Part shown: piece by piece, positions 24,917 through 32,799 of the stretch
Numbering within the stretch: the stretch's first letter is position 1
Layout of the letters: each line of letters starts with the position of its first letter
NCBI RefSeq assembly: GCF_002272245.1
Contig: NZ_NPDD01000224.1
Coordinates: 1-37,910 of the forward strand
Source of the DNA: Bacillus sp. 7884-1
GTDB lineage: Bacteria; Bacillota; Bacilli; Bacillales; Cytobacillaceae
DNA length: 37,910 nt
Reading direction: 5' to 3'
Notes under the pieces: model-generated
The model's database searches: none
What the model saw: the letters and a program-made list of their open reading frames with translations, nothing else
What the model was told of the DNA's origin: nothing
Translations under genes and position numbers: made by a program

Positions 24917-25690
24917 CTACATTGCGTGTGCGCCGCCATCGACTACAATAATGTCCCCTGTAATAAAATTAGAAGCAGGTGCCGCTAGGAATAAAGCAAC
25001 TCCTTTTAGGTCAGTATCTGACCCGAACTTACGTAATGGAGTCCCTTCTAGAATTCCTTCGCTGCCTTTCTCAAGCAGCCCTTTGGACATTTTCGTAGGG
25101 AAAAAACCTGGTGCAATCGCATTTACATAGATTCCTTGTGGTCCCCATTTAACCGCTAAATCCTTTGTAAAAGTAATGACCGCTCCTTTAGAGGTATTGT
25201 AGCCAATCGTATTCATATATTTGGGGTTACTGCCTTTGAGACCAGCCACAGAGGCAATATTAATGATTTTTCCCGATTTCTGCTCGAGCATGACTTTACC
25301 CACACTCTGTGACATGAGGAAGGTTCCGGTTACATTGACGTCCATTACTTTCTTCCAAGCCTCAAGCGGCATATCTTCCACCAGTGCTCCCCAGGTAGCT
25401 CCGCTATTATTGACGAGGATGTCAATATGTCCAAATCTCTCTAATGTACGTTCAACCACGTTTTTTACATCCTCCGGGTTCGTAACATCACATTTTAAGG
25501 CGATAGAGTCGACTCCAATTTTCTTTAACCCTTCACTTACTTCTTGACATGCCTCTAAATTCCTAGAACAGACCACTACATTTGCACCAGCCTCAGCAAA
25601 TCCTTCAGCTATTTGCTGACCCAGCCCCCTGCCTCCGCCTGTAACAATCGCGACTTTTCCTGTTAAATCAAATAATTCCTTCACATGCAT
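24917..25690 (-). CDS. Short-chain dehydrogenase/reductase, first gene of the long unit
   Basis: A 257-residue classical SDR. The cofactor motif is TGGGRGLG (about 17-24), with NNSG at about 92-95, catalytic Ser in NIASVAG, and YNTSK as the YxxxK pair at about 167-171. It probably oxidises or reduces a hydroxyacyl-CoA or other alcohol with NAD(P). The start ATG has GGGAGGAAA upstream. It is preceded by a clear promoter and a 22-bp operator-like palindrome and heads a series of same-strand genes reaching to 13.66 kb. Confidence 0.88.
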   Translation of the reverse strand: MHVKELFDLTGKVAIVTGGGRGLGQQIAEGFAEAGANVVVCSRNLEACQEVSEGLKKIGVDSIALKCDVTNPEDVKNVVERTLERFGHIDILVNNSGATWGALVEDMPLEAWKKVMDVNVTGTFLMSQSVGKVMLEQKSGKIINIASVAGLKGSNPKYMNTIGYNTSKGAVITFTKDLAVKWGPQGIYVNAIAPGFFPTKMSKGLLEKGSEGILEGTPLRKFGSDTDLKGVALFLAAPASNFITGDIIVVDGGAHAM

Positions 25691-25738
25691 CGACGTTTCC
25701 TCCCATTGACATCTATTATCTTTCTATATGAATTTTCT

Positions 25739-25760
25739 ACATACTAACTAGTTGGTATGT
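25739..25760. promoter_or_regulatory. Operator-like palindrome, copy A
   Basis: A 22-bp near-perfect inverted repeat with half-sites ACATACTAACT and AGTTGGTATGT (one mismatch). It lies just downstream of the -10 of the SDR promoter, where a bound repressor would block transcription. The same half-site recurs at 28935-28956 ahead of the acyl-CoA dehydrogenase gene. The size and symmetry suit a TetR-family protein. Confidence 0.75.
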
Positions 25761-25770
25761 TACTAAGGAC

Positions 25771-25799
25771 ATAATATATAAAATATTCATAATATTCAA
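25771..25799 (-). promoter_or_regulatory. Sigma-A-type promoter of the SDR/liv/R2lox unit
   Basis: On the minus strand TTGAAT (25794-25799) and TATTAT (25771-25776) are separated by exactly 17 bases. Transcription should start about ten bases before the operator-like palindrome or at its edge. Confidence 0.65.
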
Positions 25800-25917
25800 T
25801 ATCTATTTTTTCACCAAATTTCTCGTTTGTATTTTACAATCATATTATTTTAAAAGTACTGCTTATTCTAGTTGGAACAATTTGAACAGCCTCTCCTCCA
25901 TTATTTACAATAAATAG

Positions 25918-25966
25918 TAATAAACCCTGCCTCAAGCATGAATCAATCTATTGGCCGGGTTATTAA
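25918..25966 (-). terminator. Possible terminator of the acyl-CoA dehydrogenase unit
   Basis: AATAACCCGGCC just after the MaoC stop can pair imperfectly with GGCAGGGTTTATT across a long loop on the minus strand. It is weak, so read-through into the second unit is possible. Confidence 0.4.
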
Positions 25967-25969
25967 TAT

Positions 25970-26371
25970 TTAATATTGGGTAAACAAAACCTCACCTTTT
26001 AATACTTCATTCCCATTTTGATTTACAGCCAGAACTTGGAAACGATGATTAGGTTCATTTATCTCTTTCAAGGTAGCTTTCAGTGTAATTACATCATTTA
26101 AAAATACCATTCCTTTAAAGCGGATGGAATAATCCTTGACGAAGCCTTCTCCAAAATACGGAGTAAAAAGTTTTGCAAGATTACCCATCGTCCACATACC
26201 ATGCGCGATTATCCCTGGTAATCCAGCCTTTTTGGCTTCCTCATCAATGGTATGAATCGGATTAAAGTCTCCAGAGGCACCCGCATATTTAATTAAATCG
26301 ATTCTTGAGACAGGCTCTAACTGAATTTCTTTTACTGATTCACCAACTCGTAACTGTGTAATAGTACTCAT
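25970..26371 (-). CDS. MaoC-type enoyl-CoA hydratase subunit
   Basis: A 133-residue single hot-dog-fold protein with the R-hydratase motif (YAGASGDFNPIHTIDEEAKKAG, about residues 29-50), carrying the Asp and His catalytic pair. It hydrates an enoyl-CoA. The gene overlaps the preceding dehydratase gene by 4 bases (ATGA), so the two are translationally coupled and probably form one heteromeric hydratase, as known for split MaoC pairs in steroid and branched-acid catabolism. It is the last gene of its unit. Confidence 0.85.
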   Translation of the reverse strand: MSTITQLRVGESVKEIQLEPVSRIDLIKYAGASGDFNPIHTIDEEAKKAGLPGIIAHGMWTMGNLAKLFTPYFGEGFVKDYSIRFKGMVFLNDVITLKATLKEINEPNHRFQVLAVNQNGNEVLKGEVLFTQY

Positions 26372-26817
26372 TTTGTTAGCACCTTCCTCACTGCTTCAGA
26401 AATTACAACGGTCGAGGTTGAACTGAAAATCGTGTTACCTGCTAAATCCTTACCAAAGCTTTCAAGGACAAGAAAACCCATTTCGCCAAAATTCCCTTTT
26501 TTCTCAAAGTATTTTTTTACTTCGGAGTAACATAGAATCTCTTCACCAACCATTAAAGGACGTTCGTAATGAAAAGTCTGTTCCCCGTGGATTAATCCTT
26601 TATTAGGCAGATTTAATCCCTCAATCACTCCATAGTCAAACGTCCTCGGAAAGGTTGGCGGAGCAATATTGTTTTGAAATCTTGAATTTCTCCCTGTTTC
26701 TTCATCAAAATAAATGGGGTGAAGGTCTCCAATTGCTTCCGCAAATTTCTTCACGGCTCCTCTTTCCACAACATTTTTGACTCTAGTGGAACATTTCCCG
26801 ACTTGATCACTAAACAA
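26368..26817 (-). CDS. FAS1-like dehydratase / MaoC N-domain partner
   Basis: A 149-residue hot-dog protein of the FAS1-like dehydratase (MaoC_dehydrat_N) type: it starts with VGKCSTRVKNVVERGAVKKF and then FAEAIGDLHPIYFDEE, with GEQTFHYERPLMVGEEI in the middle. Such domains pair with a catalytic MaoC subunit and shape the substrate cavity. The start is TTG at 26817 with GAGGCGAGGA upstream. It overlaps the MaoC gene by 4 bases. Confidence 0.82.
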   Translation of the reverse strand: MFSDQVGKCSTRVKNVVERGAVKKFAEAIGDLHPIYFDEETGRNSRFQNNIAPPTFPRTFDYGVIEGLNLPNKGLIHGEQTFHYERPLMVGEEILCYSEVKKYFEKKGNFGEMGFLVLESFGKDLAGNTIFSSTSTVVISEAVRKVLTK

Positions 26818-26841
26818 TTTATCCTCGCCTCACTTTAGTTA

Positions 26842-27606
26842 TTAATTTTTCGGTCCGCCAGCCACATAAATAACCTGACCATTAACAAAAGAAGATTTTT
26901 CATCGGCAAAGAATGCCACAGCATTCGCAATATCTTCTGGCCTTCCACTTCTTCCAACAGGAATATTGGCTACACTAGCTTGGATTAATTGTTCAAATGG
27001 AACTCCGATCCTAGCAGCTGTTTCCTTCGTCATTTCCGTTTCAATAAACCCTGGTGCAACAGAGTTTGCAGTAATACCATATCTTCCCAGCTCAATCGCA
27101 AGTGTTTTTGTGAAACCCTGTAACCCTGCTTTGGCGGCAGCATAATTGGCCTGACCTCGATTGCCAAGAGCAGAAGTTGAAGAAATATTAATAATGCGTC
27201 CATATTTATTTTCAACCATATACTTTTGAGCAGCACGTGCAGCATTAAAGGATCCTTTTAAGTGAACATCCATGACCATTTGCCAGTCAGAGTCTGTCAT
27301 TTTAAATAAAAGATTATCACGGATAACGCCTGCATTATTGACTAGAATATCAATCGAGCCAAGTGCCTCATACGCCTCTTTAAAGGCACTTTCCACTTGC
27401 TCGGCATCGACTACGTTTGCTACTTTTGAAAAAACTTCATAACCCTTTTCTCTTAATTCATTAGTTGTTTCTACTAATGCTTCTTCGTTTAAATCAATAA
27501 AAGCTACCTTCGCTCCTTCCTCGGCAAAACGTTCTACAATCCCCTTCCCAATCCCCCTGCTTCCTCCTGTTACAAACGCTACTCTTCCAGTAAATCTACC
27601 TGCCAT
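26842..27606 (-). CDS. SDR-family 3-oxoacyl reductase-like enzyme (FabG-like)
   Basis: A 254-residue classical SDR with TGGSRGIG (about 12-19), NNAG, Ser in NISSTSA, and YAAAK as the YxxxK pair (about 154-158). The wording is close to FabG and to 3-hydroxyacyl-CoA dehydrogenases. Given its neighbours it probably acts as the 3-hydroxyacyl-CoA dehydrogenase after the MaoC hydratase. The start at 27606 has GGGAGGAAATAAA immediately upstream; an open extension of 16 codons lacks support. Confidence 0.87.
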   Translation of the reverse strand: MAGRFTGRVAFVTGGSRGIGKGIVERFAEEGAKVAFIDLNEEALVETTNELREKGYEVFSKVANVVDAEQVESAFKEAYEALGSIDILVNNAGVIRDNLLFKMTDSDWQMVMDVHLKGSFNAARAAQKYMVENKYGRIINISSTSALGNRGQANYAAAKAGLQGFTKTLAIELGRYGITANSVAPGFIETEMTKETAARIGVPFEQLIQASVANIPVGRSGRPEDIANAVAFFADEKSSFVNGQVIYVAGGPKN

Positions 27607-27681
27607 TTTATTTCCTCCCAAACTTTTCATTTTGACAATCTTGAATTCTAGCAATTTAGTAGATAACGCTTACAAATAGTA

Positions 27682-28860
27682 TTATACGTACTGACCAACC
27701 TTTACATGTCCCTTAATTAAATTTCGTGCAATTATCATTCGTTGAATTTCATCGGTTCCATCGTAAATTCTCCAAAGTCTTGCTTCACGGTACCAGCGCT
27801 CGATTGGCAGTTCTCTTGTATAGCCCATTCCTCCATGGATTTGAAGGACACGGTCTACCACTTTGTTCCCCATATTCGCACCATAAAGCTTTGCCATTGA
27901 AGCTAAATGGCGATTATCTTCACCGTTATCAAGGGTGAAGGCTGCATTTAAAACCAACCATTTAGCTGCTTCAATTTCTACAGCTGAGTCAGCAATTTGC
28001 CACTGAATCGCTTGTCTTTCTGCAATCGGTTTTCCAAAGGTAATCCTCTCTTTTGAATAGTCAATCGCCATCTGTAATAGTCGCTCTGCTGCACCTACCG
28101 CTCTAGCGCCGACAACCCATCTAGCAAAACCAATCCATTCTAACCCAAGATTATAGCCCTTGTGTAACTCACCAAGAATATTCTCTTTCGGAACTCGAAC
28201 ATTTTCGAATACTAGGCCAGCTGGACCCCATTCACCCATCGTATGTATATACTCTGACTTCCAGCCCATATCCCTGTCAACAATAAAGCAGGTAACACCT
28301 TCTCGCCCTTGAGTAGATTGGTGCAATTCTTTATCTGTAATCGCAATCGCCATAACAAAATCCGCTTCATTCCCACCTGTAATAAACGTCTTCTCCCCAT
28401 TTAACACCCAGTCACTGCCATCTTTTACAGCTGTCATCTTGATGTTTCTCGTATCAGAACCAGCACCAGGCTCTGTCATGGCAAAGCATGACTTTTTCAC
28501 GCCATTAATGGTAGGAAGCAGGTATTTTTTCTTTTGATCTTCGTTCCCATAATAAAGGATGTTATCTGCAGAACCGCCAAAGCTAAATGGAACAAACGTT
28601 TTGGATACCTCCATTAATACAATCGCCATCATCATTTGCCCTAAATCAGCTCCACCATACTCTTCTGGTGTATTAATACCCCAGAAACCTGCTTCCTTTG
28701 CTTTTAATTGAAGCTCCTTTAGTACTTCTTTTGAAAGGCTTGGTTTCCCTTCCCTTTCATTTCGCAATACCTCATTTTCTAGTGGAATCAATTCTTTTTC
28801 TACGAATCTTCTAATTGTCTTTTGGACCATTTTTTGTTCATCTGTCAGACGTAAATACAT
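27682..28860 (-). CDS. Acyl-CoA dehydrogenase (ACAD10/11-like active site)
   Basis: A 392-residue FAD flavoprotein that introduces the 2,3-double bond into acyl-CoA. Family blocks are CFAMTEPGAGSDTRN (FAD/substrate loop), WVLNGEKTFITGG, and the C-terminal QIHGGMGYTRELPIERWYREARLWRIYDGT. The catalytic-base position, Glu in medium-chain enzymes (YEGT), is Asp367 (YDGTDEIQ), as in the IYDG group related to ACAD10/11. The start is at 28860 with GGAGTGAAAGGT upstream; a GTG three codons earlier is also possible. It heads the second catabolic unit behind a promoter and operator-like palindrome. Confidence 0.87.
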   Translation of the reverse strand: MYLRLTDEQKMVQKTIRRFVEKELIPLENEVLRNEREGKPSLSKEVLKELQLKAKEAGFWGINTPEEYGGADLGQMMMAIVLMEVSKTFVPFSFGGSADNILYYGNEDQKKKYLLPTINGVKKSCFAMTEPGAGSDTRNIKMTAVKDGSDWVLNGEKTFITGGNEADFVMAIAITDKELHQSTQGREGVTCFIVDRDMGWKSEYIHTMGEWGPAGLVFENVRVPKENILGELHKGYNLGLEWIGFARWVVGARAVGAAERLLQMAIDYSKERITFGKPIAERQAIQWQIADSAVEIEAAKWLVLNAAFTLDNGEDNRHLASMAKLYGANMGNKVVDRVLQIHGGMGYTRELPIERWYREARLWRIYDGTDEIQRMIIARNLIKGHVKVGQYV

Positions 28861-28934
28861 ACCTTTCACTCCATCCTTAATAGCAGAATTTAGTCATAAA
28901 ACACGTAAATAATATTATGCAGGCAGAACCGGAT

Positions 28935-28956
28935 ACATACCTACCGGTTGGTATGT
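28935..28956. promoter_or_regulatory. Operator-like palindrome, copy B
   Basis: A 22-bp near-perfect inverted repeat with half-sites ACATACCTACC and GGTTGGTATGT (one mismatch), sharing the TTGGTATGT arm with copy A at 25739-25760. It lies seven bases downstream of the -10 of the acyl-CoA dehydrogenase promoter. The two units are likely controlled by the same repressor. Confidence 0.75.
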
Positions 28957-28963
28957 TATTCTA

Positions 28964-28992
28964 ATTTTATTCTGAACTTTCAGATAAAACAA
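28964..28992 (-). promoter_or_regulatory. Promoter of the acyl-CoA dehydrogenase unit
   Basis: On the minus strand TTGTTT (28987-28992) and TAAAAT (28964-28969) are separated by 17 bases, just upstream of palindrome copy B. Confidence 0.55.
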
Positions 28993-29086
28993 GTTTTTTA
29001 TTTATATTTACTATTTTCTCTTTTAGAAATTTGATAAAACCTAGGAGAAAAACAGCTAGTTAGGATAGTAACCTTGCTGCTTACTT

Positions 29087-29483
29087 TTAAAATGTCCCCG
29101 GTTCCGAGAATATCCGCCAACCATTTTCGGTCTTCTGGAAGCTAATATGTACAAATTCAAAGGAATTTGTATCCCCAACAGGGACTTTAAGATCAATTTC
29201 TATTTCATTTCCCTTATCATTCTTCTGGACAAACTTCTGCACGTTCATAATTTAAGAGTGATCCTCCATCTGCGTTAGGCTGGATCAGCTTACCAAAAAA
29301 CTCAAAGATTGTTTTCTTTTGCATAAATGAATCTATTGCACTTGATGTAAAGGAACTAGATAGATAGTTCACTAATTTGGCATGGGTATCCAAATCCTTA
29401 CCAAGATACCGATATTCATTATTATTAACGGTTACCGTTTCAATTTTTCCCTCTGAGTATTCGCCACCACTCATACAAACCAA
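29087..29483 (-). pseudogene. Detached IseA-like C-terminal domain of the lipoprotein
   Basis: Two overlapping frames together encode what looks like an IseA (DL-endopeptidase inhibitor) domain. The first (29217-29483) contains EYRYLGKDLDTHAKL and the family-like QPNADGGSLLNYERA, then ends. The second (to the stop at 29087) continues EIEIDLKVPVGDTNSFEF and ends KTENGWRIFSEPGTF. At its 5' end the first frame overlaps the end of the lipoprotein gene out of frame: a missing base would join AASQYWFV to MSGGEYSEG. Two frame breaks indicate a decayed C-terminal part of one longer protein. IseA assignment is from memory of the family pattern. Confidence 0.65.
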
Positions 29484-30460
29484 TATTGACTTGCTGCTTT
29501 CTTTACCTTTTGAATGATTAGTTCTTCCTCTATGCTCCTATATTTACTGGTATCCTTCCTGGAGATAACACTTGAAAATCTTTCCTTTGGAAGCATTTTT
29601 TCCGCTTGGATTCTTAATTGCTGGAAGTAGCCTTTTGTCGGTACTACGGAATTTAAACTCAATCCCTTATCAATAGCGTGAATAGCCTGTTCAGGAAGAC
29701 CGGCTTTTACATGTGCATCTGCTAAATAATACCAATTATAAGTTGCATCCGGCACCTCTGAAATTCTTCGTTGATAATACGCAATAACTTCTTGAAAATA
29801 GGAAGGATAATAGTTCATATCCGCTACAACAGAGTCACCTTTCCACGTTAACAAATCGACTTTATAAGCGTCTGCCATGTCACGTTTCAAAATCGCCAAC
29901 CTCGTCTTTTCCTCCTCTTCAATTTCAATCGCTTCTAATTCGTTATACGTTATTTCCTTTAATTTTGTCAGTTTATCCTTCTTCCAATAATAGATTTCAA
30001 GAACATTTTCAGCAGACCCTTCAGTCTGCCAGCCAAGTAAAATTTCCTTTCGTCCATCACCCATAATATCTGCTGCATAGGCCCAATCAATCTCTGTCCC
30101 AGCACCTTTGGTAATAAATATTTTACTCCAGCCATTTGCACCCTTTTCCAGTGCGAATGCTCCCACTTGATTTTCACTAACCATAGAACTGTACAATACG
30201 AGAGCTTCTTCGTTTTCATCTCCATCAAGATCAACGTTGATAACAGAATCAACGCCAACAGGACCATCGGGGACTGAAAGTTTTGAACCCTTTGGTAAAT
30301 TTCTTTTAGCGATGGATACCAAGTCTTGTGCTGGATTCACTGCTTTCACTTGTTTCGGTGCCTTTATTAAACTCTCCGGAGCAGGAAATAAATTGCAGCC
30401 GCTAAGCAATAAAATGCTTATTGCAAAAATCACAGCGACTTTTATATGCTTCCCTCTCAT
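29471..30460 (-). CDS. Lipoprotein with repeat-containing N-part (truncated by frameshift)
   Basis: A 329-codon frame starting with a lipoprotein signal (lipobox LLSGC, Cys at about 22). Residues of about 70-170 resemble an FG-GAP/beta-propeller-like module (VINVDLDGDENEEALVLYSS and ADIMGDGRKEILLGW), and 225-275 looks TPR-like (NWYYLADAHVKAGLPEQAIHAIDKGL). The C-terminus ends suddenly at AASQYWFV where an IseA-like domain should continue in another frame. The original protein would be about 460 residues, anchored outside the membrane, perhaps linking the cell wall to a sensor. The start at 30460 has GGAG eight bases upstream. It abuts a truncated histidine kinase. Confidence 0.65.
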   Translation of the reverse strand: MRGKHIKVAVIFAISILLLSGCNLFPAPESLIKAPKQVKAVNPAQDLVSIAKRNLPKGSKLSVPDGPVGVDSVINVDLDGDENEEALVLYSSMVSENQVGAFALEKGANGWSKIFITKGAGTEIDWAYAADIMGDGRKEILLGWQTEGSAENVLEIYYWKKDKLTKLKEITYNELEAIEIEEEEKTRLAILKRDMADAYKVDLLTWKGDSVVADMNYYPSYFQEVIAYYQRRISEVPDATYNWYYLADAHVKAGLPEQAIHAIDKGLSLNSVVPTKGYFQQLRIQAEKMLPKERFSSVISRKDTSKYRSIEEELIIQKVKKAASQYWFV

Positions 30461-30486
30461 ACCATCACTCCACAATAACAATTTCA

Positions 30487-30912
30487 TCACAAGGACAACC
30501 GAATTTCCGCCGTTGTTCCGCTGTTCTCTTTACTAGTTAAAGAAAAACGACCATGATGTGCCTGTATGATTTCATCAACAATGGCAAGTCCCAACCCACT
30601 TCCACTTGCTTGTGATTTCCCTTTATAAAATTTATCTCTTACATGTTTGAGGTCTGATTCGGAAATACCAACACCAGTATCGTTAATGGTAATTACTGCC
30701 TCTTTTTGATCCTTTAATAGATGAACAGTTATTAAACCTACGCTTGGAGTGAACTTTAAGGCATTATCGAGCAGGTTAATCAACACCTGTTTTAAGCGAT
30801 TATAATCAGCAGAAATATCTTCAATCGAATGATCTATTTGTGTTATTATCTTTAAGCCCTGCCTGGCACCCCTAGGCTCCAATTGACCACTTTTTAGAGA
30901 AGTTGTTACCAA
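30487..30912 (-). pseudogene. Histidine kinase remnant (ATPase domain only)
   Basis: Only the GHKL ATPase domain remains: N box LKQVLINLLDNALKFTP, G1 DTGVGIS, and G2 GSGLGLAIVDEI, ending in a normal kinase C-terminus (SGTTAEIRLSL). The sensor region and the HisKA phosphoacceptor are absent. The recognisable part begins at about 30850, and the first 20 codons of the open frame look like unrelated sequence. The break coincides with GCCTGGCACC (30861-30870), resembling a dispersed Bacillus repeat core. No response regulator is nearby. It lies just upstream of the broken lipoprotein gene, so both were likely one operon. Confidence 0.7.
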
Positions 30913-31059
30913 TTTGTAACCTTTTTATTGTAGTAATGTTGATTTCCAGTTTTCTGATATTCCAAAAACCATCAAACTTTAGTAATATAGTATATGTGAC
31001 TCTTTATATTTGTAAAAATCTAGGAAAGTTTTCCTTCCAAGAGAGGCTAGGAGAAATAC

Positions 31060-32352
31060 ATGAATAAAACAAAATTAGTATTCCTGTACCTAATTACCAG
31101 TTTGATTTGGATCTACGCAAGTAATTATGTACTGACTCATTATATCTCTTCGCCCTTTGTTAATTATTTTGAACGAGGGAAAGAAATATTCTATATTCTT
31201 GTAACTGGTGGGATTTTTTATTTTTTCATCCTTAAAAAAGAGGAACTTGATTCTACGAAAGAACAAGAAAAACGATTATCTACCCTCATCAACTCAATGG
31301 TAGATTTCGTAAACTTCAAAGATGGTGAAGGTCGCTGGATTAAAGCCAATGACTTTGGACTGAAATTATTTCAGCTTGAAGATGTCGATTATTTTGGAAA
31401 AAAAGACTCAGAATTAGCAGAATACACAGATTTCTACAGTGATGCGCTGAGATACTGTGAGGTATCTGATGAGGAAACGTGGAATAAGGGTATTATCACA
31501 CGCTGTGAAGAGGTGGTGCCCCGTCCCGATGGAACAGAGAAAATTTTTGATACGATTAAAGTTCCGCTGTTTCATGAGGATGGAACGAGAGAAGGATTAG
31601 TCATTATTGGACGTGATATTACGACACTAAGACAAACAGAAGAGCGGTTGAATCGAACAGAAAAATTATCTGTCGTCGGTGAGTTATCTGCTAGTGTCGC
31701 ACACGAAATTAGAAATCCACTCACCTCCTTAAAGGGGTTTGTACAGTTATTGCAAATGGAAGATGATAAGCATCAAGATTATTACCAAATTATGTTAGAT
31801 GAATTAAATCGAATCAACCACATCGTTAGTGAACTTTTGTTATTAGCAAAACCACAGCACTTAAAATATTCAAAATTGGCTATACAAAGGATATTAAATG
31901 ATGTTATTTCGTTATTAGCCGCTGAAGCATCCCTTTACAATGTACAAATTGAGTCTAAGTTCCCTAAAGAGGATATTATACTTGAATGTGAGCCTAATCA
32001 GCTAAAGCAATTATTTATTAATTTAATCAAAAATTCGATTGAAGCCTCCAATAATGACAGTAAAATCTCAGTTAGTCTTGATAAAATTGAACCGGATAAA
32101 ATAGCTATTACAGTGAAAGACGATGGATGCGGTATTTCTAAGGAACGTCTACAAAAAATCGGAGAACCTTTCTATTCCTCAAAGGAAAAAGGGACAGGCT
32201 TAGGCCTGACGGTCAGCTATAAAATTGTCCAATCCCATAATGGTCATATTAATTTTGACAGTGAGCTTGGCTGCGGGACCACGGTTAACATTACCTTACC
32301 GGTGTTACAAGATACCTCGCAAAACAAAACTCATTTAGTAGAAATTGCATAA
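31060..32352 (+). CDS. PAS-domain sporulation-type sensor histidine kinase (KinC-like)
   Basis: A 430-residue membrane histidine kinase. Two hydrophobic segments at about 6-22 and 44-59 are followed by a PAS domain (about 75-190, SMVDFVNFKDGEGRWIKAN ... VIIGRDITTLR), then HisKA with phosphoacceptor His215 in SVAHEIRNPL, and the ATPase domain (N box NLIKNSIEAS, G1 DDGCGIS, G2 GTGLGL). The LLLLAKPQ segment and overall order resemble KinC/KinE-type kinases that feed the Spo0F/Spo0A phosphorelay. No response regulator is adjacent, in keeping with phosphorelay orphan kinases. The start has TAGGAGAAA upstream. It ends in a strong terminator. Confidence 0.82.
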   Translation: MNKTKLVFLYLITSLIWIYASNYVLTHYISSPFVNYFERGKEIFYILVTGGIFYFFILKKEELDSTKEQEKRLSTLINSMVDFVNFKDGEGRWIKANDFGLKLFQLEDVDYFGKKDSELAEYTDFYSDALRYCEVSDEETWNKGIITRCEEVVPRPDGTEKIFDTIKVPLFHEDGTREGLVIIGRDITTLRQTEERLNRTEKLSVVGELSASVAHEIRNPLTSLKGFVQLLQMEDDKHQDYYQIMLDELNRINHIVSELLLLAKPQHLKYSKLAIQRILNDVISLLAAEASLYNVQIESKFPKEDIILECEPNQLKQLFINLIKNSIEASNNDSKISVSLDKIEPDKIAITVKDDGCGISKERLQKIGEPFYSSKEKGTGLGLTVSYKIVQSHNGHINFDSELGCGTTVNITLPVLQDTSQNKTHLVEIA

Positions 32353-32390
32353 AAAAATTGCCTTTTCTTTCGGAAAAGGCAATTTTTTTG
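32353..32390 (+). terminator. Terminator of the KinC-like kinase
   Basis: ATTGCCTTTTC and GAAAAGGCAAT pair in a near-perfect stem flanked by A and T runs, with TTTTTTT at the 3' side. Its symmetry allows action on both strands. Confidence 0.85.
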
Positions 32391-32406
32391 TACAAGGTAA
32401 TTCCAC

Positions 32407-32622
32407 TTAATGGGAACTAACTTTACGTGTATGTTTTTGTCGTATATCTTTTAAATGTAACCGGATTAAAAAGGCAATTCCCAATGTGATTCTATTATTC
32501 CAAAGCCTGGCTTTTCTTTGTTTTGGACCGTAAACATAACGATTCCAAAGTAGATAAATTGACTCCTCAAGGATAATAAATAGGAAGTATATAAGTGCTG
32601 ACATACCAATCCAATACCACAT
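32407..32622 (-). CDS. Small membrane protein of unknown function (71 aa)
   Basis: A 71-residue protein with a hydrophobic N-terminal segment (WYWIGMSALIYFLFIILEES, residues 2-21) and a strongly basic tail (RKARLWNNR, HLKDIRQKHTRK). GAGGAGGGGG lies eight bases before the ATG, a strong translation signal. No family was recognised. It lies between the terminator of the kinase gene and a holin gene transcribed on the same strand. Confidence 0.65.
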   Translation of the reverse strand: MWYWIGMSALIYFLFIILEESIYLLWNRYVYGPKQRKARLWNNRITLGIAFLIRLHLKDIRQKHTRKVSSH

Positions 32623-32743
32623 AACAAGAACCCCCTCCTCAGGTTAATACTCTTTTAATTGTCCAATACCCTCATCTTTATTATACCGTCTATCCTTTAG
32701 ACAATTCAGAAATTTCAATCCCCTTTTATTTACAATATTCAAC

Positions 32744-32784
32744 AAAAAAACTGCTTAGCTTCCCTAATAGATGGAAGTAAGCCG
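32744..32784 (-). terminator. Terminator of the holin gene
   Basis: On the minus strand GCTTACTTCC pairs imperfectly with GGAAGCTAAGC around a 9-base loop and is followed by TTTTTTT. Confidence 0.7.
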
Positions 32785-32799
32785 CTTTATGTTTCTATA

